Below are positions 8,812 through 18,251 of a stretch of DNA of 64,000 nt, one piece after another. The notes under the pieces are model-generated. The model was given only the letters and a program-made list of their open reading frames with translations, did no database searches and had not been told where the DNA came from. The stretch lies in NCBI GenBank assembly GCA_934101275.1, contig CAKOQM010000001.1, positions 6,278-70,277 on the forward strand. Direction: 5' to 3'. The translations under genes were made by a program, and so were the position numbers. Source of the DNA: an uncultured Bacilli bacterium. GTDB lineage: Bacteria; Bacillota_I; Bacilli_A; RF39; UBA660. Each line of letters opens with the position of its first letter. Positions within the stretch are counted from its first letter, which is position 1.

Positions 8812-10783
8812 ATTAAGAAGTATTATTTTTTCTTTACTTCCTATTTTCTTTTTCTTTGCTATAGAGCTTTTATTAAGAATAATGCTTCATTTTCCTTTAT
8901 GGGATTACGCTACCTTACGGATTTTAATGGCATCGTTTATCTATGGCTCTTTCGTAGTGCTTTTTTCTTTGTTATTTAAATCGGAGAAGAAACGTTTTTT
9001 TGTGATAGCAATATGCCTATTTTTAGCTAGTCTTTATGATTGGTTACAATTAGGATTTTATAATTATCTTGGCATGTTTATTTCTTTAAATACCGCATCT
9101 CAAGCTGGCGCGGTTACCGACTATATTGCCAGCTTTTTACAAAGCTTTTCGGTAGAAAGTTATGCTCTTTTTGCTCCATTTATTATATATTTTCTTACCT
9201 TTTTAAAAAAATCTTATTCTCTTTTTGAGCAAAAGAAAAATAAAATTATTTATTATATCGCTTTAATGATAGTAAATATTCCTTTTTGGGTGGGAAGTAT
9301 TAATCTTTCATTTATGCAAAATCCTTTGCAGTTAATTTCTAATAAAGAACTTATTTTTAATCCTTCAAATTCCTCTATTGCTATAAATCAATTTGGTGGC
9401 CAAACTTATTTGTTTTTGGATATTAAGGAACTTATTTTTCCTCATAAAGTAGGGGAAGAAAATAATGAAATTACCGAAACAGTGGATGATAGTCTTTGGC
9501 TCCAAGTCATCAAAGACGAACAAGATTCAACGTATAAAAAATTAAATTCCTATTTTATTCAAAATTCTTTAACTGAAAAAAATGATTATACAGGCTATTT
9601 TAAAGGTAAAAATGTTATTGTTATTATGATGGAATCGGTTAATTATGCCATTTCTCAAGCAGAATACTATCCTAATTTTGCTCGGCTTTTAAAAAATAGT
9701 TGGTATTGGCAAAATAATTATAGCCCTAGAGGAGCATGCTCCACCGCAGATAATGAATTTTCTGGCATTACCAGTCTTTATGCAATTCCAACGACTTGTA
9801 CAGCTAATACTTATCTTAATAATACGTATTTTACTTCTTTATTTAATCGTTTCAAAGACAGTGGTTATAAAGTAACCAGTTTCCATGATTTTGATGACAC
9901 GTATTATAAAAGAAGTATTTATCATCCTAATCTTGGTAGTGAACATTTTTATAATGTCAATGATCTTAACATTTCCTATATTAACGATGGAGTTCACTGG
10001 CCTAATGATGGTTTAATGATGGGCCAAATTTTATCTTATGCTCAAGACGAATCCAAACCTTTTATGAGTTTTGTCACCACAGTAAGTGCCCATATGGCGT
10101 ATGCATACGACAGTGGTGAAGGGGATAAATACATGAGTTTGTTTGAAAAACTTGGTTACGATGAAGAATTAACACGTTATTTGTCAAAACTTAAAATTAC
10201 CGATGATGCCTTAGGTGTTTTACTAGATTCATTACAAGATAAAGGTATATTAGATGATACTGTACTTGTTTTATATGGAGATCATTATCCTTATGGACTT
10301 TCAAAAGAAAATGTTGCTAAAATTGTTGATTATGATGTCGATTATTACAATGATATTGAAAAGACTCCTTTTGTTATATATAATAGTAAATTAGAAGCCA
10401 AAGTTTTTGATCAAAAGACATCTTATATTAATATTTTACCGACATTGGCTAATTTATTTGATTTAGATTATGATTCTAGATTTTATATGGGAACTGATTT
10501 GTTTTCACCATCTTATGAAAATAGAGTTGTTTTCACAGATTCTTCTTGGATGGATGACAAAGCATTTTATAATGCTTTAAATGGAACGATTACGTATTTA
10601 AAAGAGGACACTTATACAACAGAAGAAATTCAAAAAATTAATCAATCCATTTACAATAAAAAAGAAATGAGTAGGCTTGCTATTACAAGTAATTATTTTG
10701 ATTATTTAGAAAAAGCTTTGCAAGAAAGGAAAGATAAGCAAAATGAAGAAACTAATGATCGTGGAGTCACCACACAAGAGTAA
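8795..10783 (+). CDS. LtaS-like sulfatase-family membrane enzyme (polyglycerol-phosphate transferase type)
   Basis: 662 aa from ATG 8795 (overlapping rnhB). Five hydrophobic segments (about residues 7-170) anchor an extracellular alkaline-phosphatase/sulfatase domain from about 260. The domain shows VIVIMMES (metal ligand Glu), CSTADNEFSG with the candidate catalytic Thr, and LYGDHYPYG (Asp/His metal ligands). LtaS enzymes build lipoteichoic-acid chains from phosphatidylglycerol; related phosphoglycerol transferases share this layout, so the exact product is uncertain. Overlaps topA by 41 bases. Confidence 0.82.
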   Translation: MKRQNKLRSIIFSLLPIFFFFAIELLLRIMLHFPLWDYATLRILMASFIYGSFVVLFSLLFKSEKKRFFVIAICLFLASLYDWLQLGFYNYLGMFISLNTASQAGAVTDYIASFLQSFSVESYALFAPFIIYFLTFLKKSYSLFEQKKNKIIYYIALMIVNIPFWVGSINLSFMQNPLQLISNKELIFNPSNSSIAINQFGGQTYLFLDIKELIFPHKVGEENNEITETVDDSLWLQVIKDEQDSTYKKLNSYFIQNSLTEKNDYTGYFKGKNVIVIMMESVNYAISQAEYYPNFARLLKNSWYWQNNYSPRGACSTADNEFSGITSLYAIPTTCTANTYLNNTYFTSLFNRFKDSGYKVTSFHDFDDTYYKRSIYHPNLGSEHFYNVNDLNISYINDGVHWPNDGLMMGQILSYAQDESKPFMSFVTTVSAHMAYAYDSGEGDKYMSLFEKLGYDEELTRYLSKLKITDDALGVLLDSLQDKGILDDTVLVLYGDHYPYGLSKENVAKIVDYDVDYYNDIEKTPFVIYNSKLEAKVFDQKTSYINILPTLANLFDLDYDSRFYMGTDLFSPSYENRVVFTDSSWMDDKAFYNALNGTITYLKEDTYTTEEIQKINQSIYNKKEMSRLAITSNYFDYLEKALQERKDKQNEETNDRGVTTQE

Positions 10784-12782
10784 AACTATTACAGGTTTTT
10801 TAGGAAGTGACTATAAAGTTGTTTCAAGTAAAGGCCACATCATGGATTTAGCCACATCTGGTAAGTTCGGATTAGGGGTTGATGTTGACAATGATTTTAA
10901 AGCGAGTTATGTGCCTATAAAAGGAAAAAGTAGTCTCATCAAAGAATTAAAAAAAGACGTTAAAGAAGCCGATGAAATTATATTATCTACCGACCCTGAC
11001 CGCGAAGGTGAAGCTATTTCTTGGCATTTAAAAGAAACTTTAAAAATTGATGAAGATAAATATGTTCGTGTTACTTTTAATGAGATCACAAAAGATGTTG
11101 TTTTAAATGCTTTAAAAAATCCTCGTAAAATTGATGACAATCTTGTAAAAAGTCAAGAAACAAGACGTATTTTAGACCGAATTATTGGGTTTCGTTTGAG
11201 TAAACTTATGCAGAGTAAGACGGGTGGTAAAAGTGCTGGCCGTGTTCAAAGTGTTGCTTTAAAATTGATTGTTGATAGAGAAAGAGAAATTCAAGCTTTT
11301 GTTCCAGAAGAATACTGGACAATTGAAGCAATATTTAAAGATTTCACCGCGACTTTAGAAAAATATAAAAATAAAAAAATTACCATTAAAAATGAAGAAG
11401 AAGCAACAAATATTGTTGAAAGCTTAGAAGATTATTTTAAAATAGCAGATAAAACAACCAAAGAAGCCTCACGAAATAGCAAACCGGTTTTTAAAACAAC
11501 AACTTTACAAACTATGGCCTCAAATAAGCTTGGTTTTTCTTCATCAAGAACCATGCGAATTGCCCAAAAATTATATGAAGGGGTTGAAGTAGAGGGGAAA
11601 AGTATTGGTTTAATTACTTATATGAGAACGGATTCAGAACGTGTTTCCCCATCATTTGTTACTGAGACCAAAGATTATATAAAAACCACTTACGGAGCAA
11701 ATTATGTAGGTCAAGTAAAAGTTCCTAAGAAAAAGGAAAATATTCAAGATGCCCACGAAGGTATCCGACCAACAAGTATTTTAAATACACCTGAAAAATT
11801 AAAGAAATCTTTATCACCAGAAGAATACAAACTTTATGAAATGATTTATACGCGGGCTTTAGCTTCTATTATGGCGCCAGCGAAACTGCTTAATACATCC
11901 GTCTCTCTTTTAAATAACGATTATTTATTTAAAACGACAGGAAGTGTTTTACTTTTTGATGGATATTTAAAAGTGTATAGTAAATATGAAGATCAGAAAG
12001 ATACGATTTTACCTGATTTTGACGCTTATGAAGAAGGTAAAATAAAGAAAGAAGAAATAAAAAAAGAACAACATTTTACCAAACCAGAATCACGATATAC
12101 CGAAGGTTCTTTAATAAAAACGATGGAAAGTTTAGGAATTGGACGACCAAGTACCTATGCTCCTACCATTCAGACATTAAAAGACCGGGAATATGTTACT
12201 TTAGAAGAAAAGAAATTTGTCCCAACTAAAGTAGGGTTTGAAATTACAGATAAACTTCAAGAATTTTTTAGTAACATTATAAATGTAGAATACACGGCTA
12301 ATATGGAAACAGAATTAGATGAAATTGCTGAAGATAAAATTAATAATGTCGATGTGTTAAAAACTTTTTATAATGAATTTGAACCAATGGTCGAAGATGC
12401 TTTTGGCAAAATGGAAAAAGCACAACCTCAAGAAACTGGTGAAATGTGTCCTTTATGTGGTTCTTCTTTAGTCATACGCCATGGTAGATATGGAGAATTC
12501 GTTGCTTGTTCCAATTATCCAAATTGTAAATATATTAAAAAAGAAGAGAAAAAAGTAGTAGAAGTTATGCCTTGCCCAAAATGCGACGGTAAAATTATTG
12601 AGCGCAAAACAAAACGTGGCAAAATATTTTATGGTTGCAGCAACTATCCAAAATGTGACTTTGCTTCTTGGGATAAACCAATACTTCAAAAATGCCCAAA
12701 TTGTCAAGGTGTTTTAGTTGAAAAAAAAGATGGTATTCATTGTTTAAACTGTGATTATCATAAGGATTTAGAAGAAAAATAA
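10743..12782 (+). CDS. topA: DNA topoisomerase I
   Basis: 679 aa. Toprim domain first (MIVESPHKSKT, acidic DPDREGEA), then the catalytic domain with Tyr293 in TYMRTDSERVSP. The C-terminal part has three C4 zinc ribbons (CPLCG…CSNYPNC; CPKCD…CSNYPKC; CPNCQ…CLNC). It relaxes negative supercoils. AAAGGAAAG precedes the 10743 start, which lies inside the ltaS-like gene; an alternative ATG is 12 bases further on. Confidence 0.95.
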   Translation: MKKLMIVESPHKSKTITGFLGSDYKVVSSKGHIMDLATSGKFGLGVDVDNDFKASYVPIKGKSSLIKELKKDVKEADEIILSTDPDREGEAISWHLKETLKIDEDKYVRVTFNEITKDVVLNALKNPRKIDDNLVKSQETRRILDRIIGFRLSKLMQSKTGGKSAGRVQSVALKLIVDREREIQAFVPEEYWTIEAIFKDFTATLEKYKNKKITIKNEEEATNIVESLEDYFKIADKTTKEASRNSKPVFKTTTLQTMASNKLGFSSSRTMRIAQKLYEGVEVEGKSIGLITYMRTDSERVSPSFVTETKDYIKTTYGANYVGQVKVPKKKENIQDAHEGIRPTSILNTPEKLKKSLSPEEYKLYEMIYTRALASIMAPAKLLNTSVSLLNNDYLFKTTGSVLLFDGYLKVYSKYEDQKDTILPDFDAYEEGKIKKEEIKKEQHFTKPESRYTEGSLIKTMESLGIGRPSTYAPTIQTLKDREYVTLEEKKFVPTKVGFEITDKLQEFFSNIINVEYTANMETELDEIAEDKINNVDVLKTFYNEFEPMVEDAFGKMEKAQPQETGEMCPLCGSSLVIRHGRYGEFVACSNYPNCKYIKKEEKKVVEVMPCPKCDGKIIERKTKRGKIFYGCSNYPKCDFASWDKPILQKCPNCQGVLVEKKDGIHCLNCDYHKDLEEK

Positions 12783-12791
12783 AATTGCCTC

Positions 12792-12866
12792 TTGACGTTC
12801 GGGGGGGGGGTATCTGTTATAATCATCATAGGAAGACTATGGTGATTTTTTCTTGCAAAAAATCAC
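12792..12866 (+). promoter_or_regulatory. Promoter with a ten-G tract in its spacer, followed by a leader hairpin
   Basis: TTGACG (12792-12797) and extended -10 TG-T-TATAAT (12815-12823; hexamer 12818-12823) are separated by 20 bases containing ten consecutive Gs (12801-12810). A 17-base spacer would need three Gs fewer. Downstream GTGATTTTTT / AAAAAATCAC (12842-12851 and 12857-12866) forms a perfect 10-base hairpin with a 5-base loop. The same promoter-plus-hairpin layout occurs in degraded form near 50.9 kb on the - strand. Length change of the G run is a plausible on/off switch for the surface protein downstream. A second extended -10 (TGTTATAAT) ends at 12912. Confidence 0.6.
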
Positions 12867-12990
12867 TATTACCCTTCACATTTATAACTAAATGGTATTG
12901 AAATGTTATAATGTTTTATGTACTAAGTAAAAAGCGTTTAAAACGCACCATACTGTTACATACTAAAAAGAAAAAGGAGTTGTTCCATTT

Positions 12991-14598
12991 ATGGAAAAAA
13001 AGAGAAGAAATATTTTAATTACAATTGTTTTATTAATAGGTATCATCGCTGTTATAGGCGTCTCTTATGCTTTATGGGTATTGAACTTAACTCAAACTGG
13101 TCAAAATGATATTGTTTCATCATGTTTTAATATCACTTATGAAGATAAAGACAATATTAGTTTACAAAAGGCCTACCCAATCTTAGATGAAGAAGGAAAG
13201 AAATTAGTACCATATGAATTCACGATTACCAATTCTTGTGATTCCTATGCTTCTTTTAATGTTAATCTAGAAGTCTTAAATACCACGACTTTAACAAACA
13301 ACGATGCCGTTAAAGCTATGATATCATCAAAAACAAATGATACCGAGACAGAGATAACAACGAGTTTATTATCAAGTTATCAAACAACCACGAAAACCTT
13401 AGATAATGCTAAAATAGCATTTAATTTAACAACAGGCTATTTAAATGTAAAAGAATCTAAAACTTATACCTTAAGATTATGGTTAGACGAAAATGTGGAT
13501 ATGAATACCGAAGGTGTTCAAAATGCTAAATTTAGTTCAAAAGTAGTTGTCACAACAAGCTATGCAGAAGAAATACCGAAATCTGCGGTAGAGACAATAG
13601 TATCATTAGTAAGTGGAGCAGATATTAGTTCAACAGATGTTTATACAGTGCCAGATAAAGAAGGAGATAATTGTACATATACCTTCGTATATGATGGAAC
13701 GAGTGATAACAATTTAAGATATGTCGGATCAAATCCATGTAATTATATAAAAATAGATGATGAGTTATGGCGAATCGTTGGTGTGATGAATAGCATAGAT
13801 GATGGCACAGGCAAGAAAGAAAGCCGTATAAAATTAATCCGGTCAGAGTCAATAGGAGGATATTCTTGGGATACATCCGATTCTAGCATAAATGGAGGCT
13901 ATGGTATAAATGAGTGGAGTCAAGCCGATTTAATGAAACTTTTAAATCCAGGGTATGAAAGTGAAAGCGTTGGAGGTTCTTTGTACTACAATGGTGGTTC
14001 AGGCACATGTTATAGTGGTCAAAGTAATACAACATCTTCTTGTGATTTTGCAAGTAGTGGCTTAAAAGAAAATTTAAAAGCATTAATAGGGGATGCTATC
14101 TGGAATACCGGAAGTAACGATGGTGTCATATATGGGTATGATACAATAACTAGTAAATTCTATGAATTAGAAAGAAGTAATAATACAGGGAAGATATGTT
14201 CATCAGGAAACTATTGTAATGATACCGTAGAAAGAACGACAACGTGGACAGGAAAAGTAGGATTAATATATCCTTCTGATTATGGATATGCGACTAGTGG
14301 AAGAAGAGCTGCAAGTCAAAGCAGTTGCTCAAATGAAAAAATGTCTAATTGGATTGCTAGTTCTTATAGTGATTGCAGATCTAATGATTGGATATATAAT
14401 TCATCTACTCAGTGGACTATTTTTCATTATGCGTTCTCTTCATCTGCTAGTGATGCGATGTATATTAGAGATACTGGAGACGTCAATACCAACTATGTGG
14501 GTGTTAATAATGGTGTCCGTCCTTCTATTTATTTAAAACCTAATGTTTCTATTTTGTCTGGTGAAGGTACTTTGGAAGATCCCTATGTATTAGGATAA
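12991..14598 (+). CDS. Membrane-anchored surface protein with lectin/sulfatase-modifying-like C-terminal domain
   Basis: 535 aa. A basic start and one N-terminal helix (about 7-30) precede a beta-rich domain (about 35-185, Cys pair, TLRLWLDENVD). A tyrosine-, serine- and glycine-rich C-terminal domain (about 225-535) follows, with DELWRIVGVM near its beginning and GVRPSIYLKPNV near its end, a pattern of C-type-lectin-like or DUF6273-like domains. RBS AAAGGAG. It lies behind a poly-G promoter and has a decayed paralogue at 49.6-50.8 kb. A role in surface variation or binding is inference. Confidence 0.7.
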   Translation: MEKKRRNILITIVLLIGIIAVIGVSYALWVLNLTQTGQNDIVSSCFNITYEDKDNISLQKAYPILDEEGKKLVPYEFTITNSCDSYASFNVNLEVLNTTTLTNNDAVKAMISSKTNDTETEITTSLLSSYQTTTKTLDNAKIAFNLTTGYLNVKESKTYTLRLWLDENVDMNTEGVQNAKFSSKVVVTTSYAEEIPKSAVETIVSLVSGADISSTDVYTVPDKEGDNCTYTFVYDGTSDNNLRYVGSNPCNYIKIDDELWRIVGVMNSIDDGTGKKESRIKLIRSESIGGYSWDTSDSSINGGYGINEWSQADLMKLLNPGYESESVGGSLYYNGGSGTCYSGQSNTTSSCDFASSGLKENLKALIGDAIWNTGSNDGVIYGYDTITSKFYELERSNNTGKICSSGNYCNDTVERTTTWTGKVGLIYPSDYGYATSGRRAASQSSCSNEKMSNWIASSYSDCRSNDWIYNSSTQWTIFHYAFSSSASDAMYIRDTGDVNTNYVGVNNGVRPSIYLKPNVSILSGEGTLEDPYVLG

Positions 14599-14726
14599 GT
14601 ATTTATTATAATTAAGACGTGTCTGTTTTATATAAATAGCACATCTTTTTTTGTCAAAGAACAGTTATTTTGCTTTAAAATTAGAAGTTATCTTGATATA
14701 CTTAAGAGGTGAAAGGTAGGAAATAA

Positions 14727-16955
14727 ATGAAACAAGAATGGAATGGTTTTAAAAGTGGAGTCTGGATGGATGAAATAAATGTATCTGACTTTATTTTAAA
14801 AAACTATAAAGAATATGATGGAGATGGATCTTTTTTAAAAGACTCAACTTCTAAAACAAAAAAGGTGTGGCAAACATGCGAAGATTTATTGAAAGAAGAA
14901 TTAGAAAAACATGTTTTAGATATTGATACAACACATATGTCCGGTATTAATTCTTTTGCGCCTGGATATATATGTGATGAAGATAATGTTATTGTTGGTC
15001 TTCAAACAGATAAGCCGTTAAAACGGATAGTTAATCCTTATGGTGGCATTCGTATGGTTTATCAGGAATTAGAAGCTTATGGCTATAAATTAGATGATAC
15101 GGTAGCTAAATATTTTAAAGAATTTCGTAAAACGCATAACGATGGCGTTTTTGATGCTTATCCGGAAAGCGTTAGAAAAGCCCGCCATGTAGGCCTTTTA
15201 ACAGGATTACCAGATGCTTATGGCCGTGGTCGAATTATTGGTGACTATAGAAGAGTGGCTCTTTACGGTATTGATTATTTAATGAGTGAAAAGAAAAAAG
15301 ATTGGGATAATTTAACTGGTCCTATGACAGATGATTTAATTCGTTTACGTGAAGAAGTTTCTATGCAATATAAGGCTTTAGATGAAATTAAAAAAATGGC
15401 GGCGTCTTATGGTTTTGATATTTCTAAACCAGCTTCTAATGCAAAAGAAGCTGTTCAGTGGACTTATTTTGCTTATTTAGCAGCCGTTAAAGAAAACAAC
15501 GGTGCCGCAATGAGTCTTGGTAGAGTAGATGCCTTTTTTGATATTTATTTTGAAAGAGATGTAGAAAAAGGATTATTAACAGAAGAAAATGTTCAAGAAA
15601 TTATTGATCAATTTGTTATTAAACTTCGTTTAGTAAGACATTTAAGAACGCCTGAATATGACGAGTTATTTTCTGGCGACCCAACTTGGGTGACATGTTC
15701 TATTGGTGGATTAAATGATAAGGGAGAATCCTTAGTTACCAAAACCTCTTTAAGACTTTTACATACGCTTGTCAATTTAGATACGGCTCCAGAACCTAAT
15801 ATGACTGTTTTATGGAGTGAAAAATTACCAGAAAATTTTAAAACTTACTGTGCCGAGATGTCTATTACAACGGATGCTATTCAATATGAAAATGATGACG
15901 TTATGAGACCTTTATATGGTCCTGATTACGCTATTGCTTGTTGTGTATCGGCTATGCGTGAAGGAAAAGATATGCAATTTTTTGGAGCTCGTTGTAACCT
16001 TGCTAAAGCTCTACTTTATTCATTAAATGGTGGAATCGATGAAATAAAAAAGGAAAAAGTTATTGATGGTTTTGCTAAAAATACGGATGAAATTTTAGAT
16101 TTTGAAACGGTTAAAGAAAACTATTTTAGAATGCTTAAGGAAATTGCTTCTATTTATAGTGACGCGATGAATGTTATTCATTATATGCATGATAAATATG
16201 CTTACGAAGCTGGCCAAATGGCTTTACATGATACACATGTTAGAAGACTAATGGCTTATGGTGTTGCGGGGCTTTCTGTTGTTGCAGACTCTTTATCTGC
16301 TATTAAATATGCTAAAGTAAGACCAATAAAAGACGAAGATGGAATCATGGTGGATTTTGAAATAACCGGCGATTTTCCTAAATATGGAAATGATGATGAT
16401 CGTGTCGATGATTTAGCTAAAGAAGTCTTAGAAAAATTTTACGAAGAATTATCAAGTCATCCTTGCTATAGAAATGCTCATCCAACACTTTCTGTCTTAA
16501 CAATTACATCAAATGTGGTATATGGATCTAAAACAGGGGCCACTCCAGATGGAAGAAAAAAAGGCGTTGCTTTTGCTCCTGGAGCGAATCCAATGCATCA
16601 AAGAGATGAAAATGGGGCGATTGCAAGCTTAAATTCAGTAGCCAAACTTCATTATCAAGGATGCTGTGAAGATGGGATTTCCAATACCTTTAGTATTGTT
16701 CCAACAAGTCTTGGTCATAGCAAAGAAGAACAAATAACCAATCTTGTTTCTTTATTAGAAGGATATTTTAGTCAAGGAGCACATCATTTAAATGTAAATG
16801 TACTAAATAGAGAAACCCTTATAGATGCAATGAATCATCCTTTAAAATATCCACTTTTAACGATTCGTGTTTCAGGGTATGCTGTACGTTTTAATAGATT
16901 AACAAGGAAGCAACAAGAGGAAGTTATCGCAAGAACTTTCCATGAAAAATTATAA
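14727..16955 (+). CDS. pflB: Formate C-acetyltransferase (pyruvate formate-lyase)
   Basis: 742 aa, full length. Active-site cysteine pair Cys405-Cys406 in [11 protein letters not shown] and the glycyl-radical loop RVSGYAVRF with Gly717 near the C-terminus. It converts pyruvate and CoA to acetyl-CoA and formate under anaerobic conditions. The stop codon shares one base with the activase start, so translation is coupled. GAGGTG-type ribosome site. Confidence 0.97.
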   Translation: MKQEWNGFKSGVWMDEINVSDFILKNYKEYDGDGSFLKDSTSKTKKVWQTCEDLLKEELEKHVLDIDTTHMSGINSFAPGYICDEDNVIVGLQTDKPLKRIVNPYGGIRMVYQELEAYGYKLDDTVAKYFKEFRKTHNDGVFDAYPESVRKARHVGLLTGLPDAYGRGRIIGDYRRVALYGIDYLMSEKKKDWDNLTGPMTDDLIRLREEVSMQYKALDEIKKMAASYGFDISKPASNAKEAVQWTYFAYLAAVKENNGAAMSLGRVDAFFDIYFERDVEKGLLTEENVQEIIDQFVIKLRLVRHLRTPEYDELFSGDPTWVTCSIGGLNDKGESLVTKTSLRLLHTLVNLDTAPEPNMTVLWSEKLPENFKTYCAEMSITTDAIQYENDDVMRPLYGPDYAIACCVSAMREGKDMQFFGARCNLAKALLYSLNGGIDEIKKEKVIDGFAKNTDEILDFETVKENYFRMLKEIASIYSDAMNVIHYMHDKYAYEAGQMALHDTHVRRLMAYGVAGLSVVADSLSAIKYAKVRPIKDEDGIMVDFEITGDFPKYGNDDDRVDDLAKEVLEKFYEELSSHPCYRNAHPTLSVLTITSNVVYGSKTGATPDGRKKGVAFAPGANPMHQRDENGAIASLNSVAKLHYQGCCEDGISNTFSIVPTSLGHSKEEQITNLVSLLEGYFSQGAHHLNVNVLNRETLIDAMNHPLKYPLLTIRVSGYAVRFNRLTRKQQEEVIARTFHEKL

Positions 16956-17668
16956 TGACGGGTTATATTAATTCTATTGAATCTTTTGGACTCGTGGATG
17001 GACCTGGTATTCGTACCGTTATTTTCCTAAGTGGATGTCGTTTAAGATGTTTATATTGTCATAATCCAGAAATGTGGCAAATGGCTGGCAACCAAATGAC
17101 CGCAGAAGAACTTGTTTCAAAAATAAAACGAAATAAACCTTATTTTAAGAGAAATAATGGTGGAGTTACTTTCTCAGGAGGAGAACCAACTTTACAAAAA
17201 GATTTTCTTATAGAAGTGATGAAAAAATTAAAAAAAGAAGATATTTCAATTGCTTTAGATACGTGTGGCGTTGGTCTTGATGATTATGATGAGATTTTAT
17301 CTTTAACGGACATTGTTTTATTTGATGTTAAATTTACAAATGAAGAAGGCTATAAAAAGCTAACAGGCCAAAGTATGGCCTCTTCTTTAAAATTCATCGA
17401 GGCTTTAAACAAAAGTGGAAAACCAGTTTGGATACGACAAGTTATTGTTCCTGGAATGATGGATAATGAAAATTATTTAAAAGAACTGGCATCTTATCTA
17501 AAAAAAATCAATAATATTGAAAAGATTGAATTTTTACCGTTTCATCATTTAGGTTTTTCTAAATATGAAAAATTACACTTAGAAAATCCTTTGAAAGACG
17601 TTAAGGAAATGGACATTCAAAAGTGTCAGGAACTTTATGAGTATTTCATGAAAATTTATAAAGAATAA
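16955..17668 (+). CDS. pflA: Pyruvate formate-lyase-activating enzyme (radical SAM)
   Basis: 237 aa. Radical-SAM cluster CRLRCLYC (Cys28, Cys32, Cys35) and SGGEP. It installs the glycyl radical on PflB using S-adenosylmethionine and a 4Fe-4S cluster. Coupled to pflB by a one-base overlap and followed by a terminator, so the two form one operon. Confidence 0.96.
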   Translation: MTGYINSIESFGLVDGPGIRTVIFLSGCRLRCLYCHNPEMWQMAGNQMTAEELVSKIKRNKPYFKRNNGGVTFSGGEPTLQKDFLIEVMKKLKKEDISIALDTCGVGLDDYDEILSLTDIVLFDVKFTNEEGYKKLTGQSMASSLKFIEALNKSGKPVWIRQVIVPGMMDNENYLKELASYLKKINNIEKIEFLPFHHLGFSKYEKLHLENPLKDVKEMDIQKCQELYEYFMKIYKE

Positions 17669-17685
17669 GCCAGTTAAGGCTTATT
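17664..17685 (+). terminator. Terminator after pflBA
   Basis: AATAAGCC / GGCTTATT stem overlapping the stop region, followed by TTTT. Confidence 0.7.
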
Positions 17686-17728
17686 TTTGCCGTAAGTGGT
17701 GTCTTTAAGAAAAGGTTCTATAAAACGT

Positions 17729-17797
17729 TTGTATTCCCTATAGATTTATGCTAGAATAAAACATACTTATTTTAAAGGGGGGGAAAATAAGTATGTT
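17729..17797 (+). promoter_or_regulatory. Promoter and start-codon hairpin of the acetyltransferase gene
   Basis: TTGTAT (17729-17734), 17 bases, TAGAAT (17752-17757). Right after it, a perfect 14-base inverted repeat (17760-17773 with 17784-17797) has the ATG (17793-17795) in its right arm. The 10-base loop is AAAGGGGGGG, the ribosome binding site. In RNA the Shine-Dalgarno sequence would be exposed while the start codon is paired. The left arm begins close to the predicted transcript start (about 17764), so how much of the stem forms depends on the exact start point. Confidence 0.55.
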
Positions 17798-18236
17798 GGA
17801 CGAAGATATAAAATTAAAAATAATACCTTGTAATTATGAAATAGTTAGGAACTTAGAAAAAGTTAGATTGGACGCTTTTGATAAGCCTAATGAAAATGTC
17901 GAAACGTTAACAAAAGAATTTTTTGCTGAAAATACATCTGGAATCATGGCACTTTACAAAGATAAGATTGTCGCAGGGTGTTATGTTTCTTCACATGCTC
18001 CAGTACTTTATATCTCTTATTTATTTGTTCATCCAGATTATCAAAAGAAACATTATTACATTGGTAAGAAAATACTTTTAGAAACTTTAAAAAGAAAGAT
18101 AGATTTTGAAAATTATTATTGTGAAAAATTTTCTTTCGCTCATATGATAGCTGAAAATAAAAAATTAAAAGAGCTTTACCTTTCTTGGGGATTTGAAGCT
18201 CCTTATCAAACATTACTTGTACGAAAAAATATATAA
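17793..18236 (+). CDS. GNAT-family N-acetyltransferase
   Basis: 147 aa with the GNAT fold: a strand (KIVAGCYV), a second (VLYISYLFVHPDYQKK) ending in the acetyl-CoA-binding turn HYYIGKKIL, and the late motif KELYLSWGF. The acceptor is not predictable. Translation starts inside a 14-base-pair hairpin, so expression is likely controlled at initiation. It lies 15 bases upstream of obg and may be cotranscribed with it. Confidence 0.8.
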   Translation: MLDEDIKLKIIPCNYEIVRNLEKVRLDAFDKPNENVETLTKEFFAENTSGIMALYKDKIVAGCYVSSHAPVLYISYLFVHPDYQKKHYYIGKKILLETLKRKIDFENYYCEKFSFAHMIAENKKLKELYLSWGFEAPYQTLLVRKNI

Positions 18237-18251
18237 GTTAGGAGGTTTATT

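Noticed and set aside
12801..12810. Poly-G run as a pure sequencing artefact
   Set aside because: Cannot be excluded, but a related G-rich tract in the same promoter position at a second locus makes a real tract more likely; listed as a finding with a read-level check.
13625..14083. His/Leu/Tyr-rich frames on the - strand
   Set aside because: They are antisense shadows of the repetitive Tyr/Asp/Ser-rich surface gene, without ribosome sites.
12991..14598. Diversity-generating retroelement target (lectin-like domain)
   Set aside because: No reverse transcriptase or template repeat was seen anywhere in the window.
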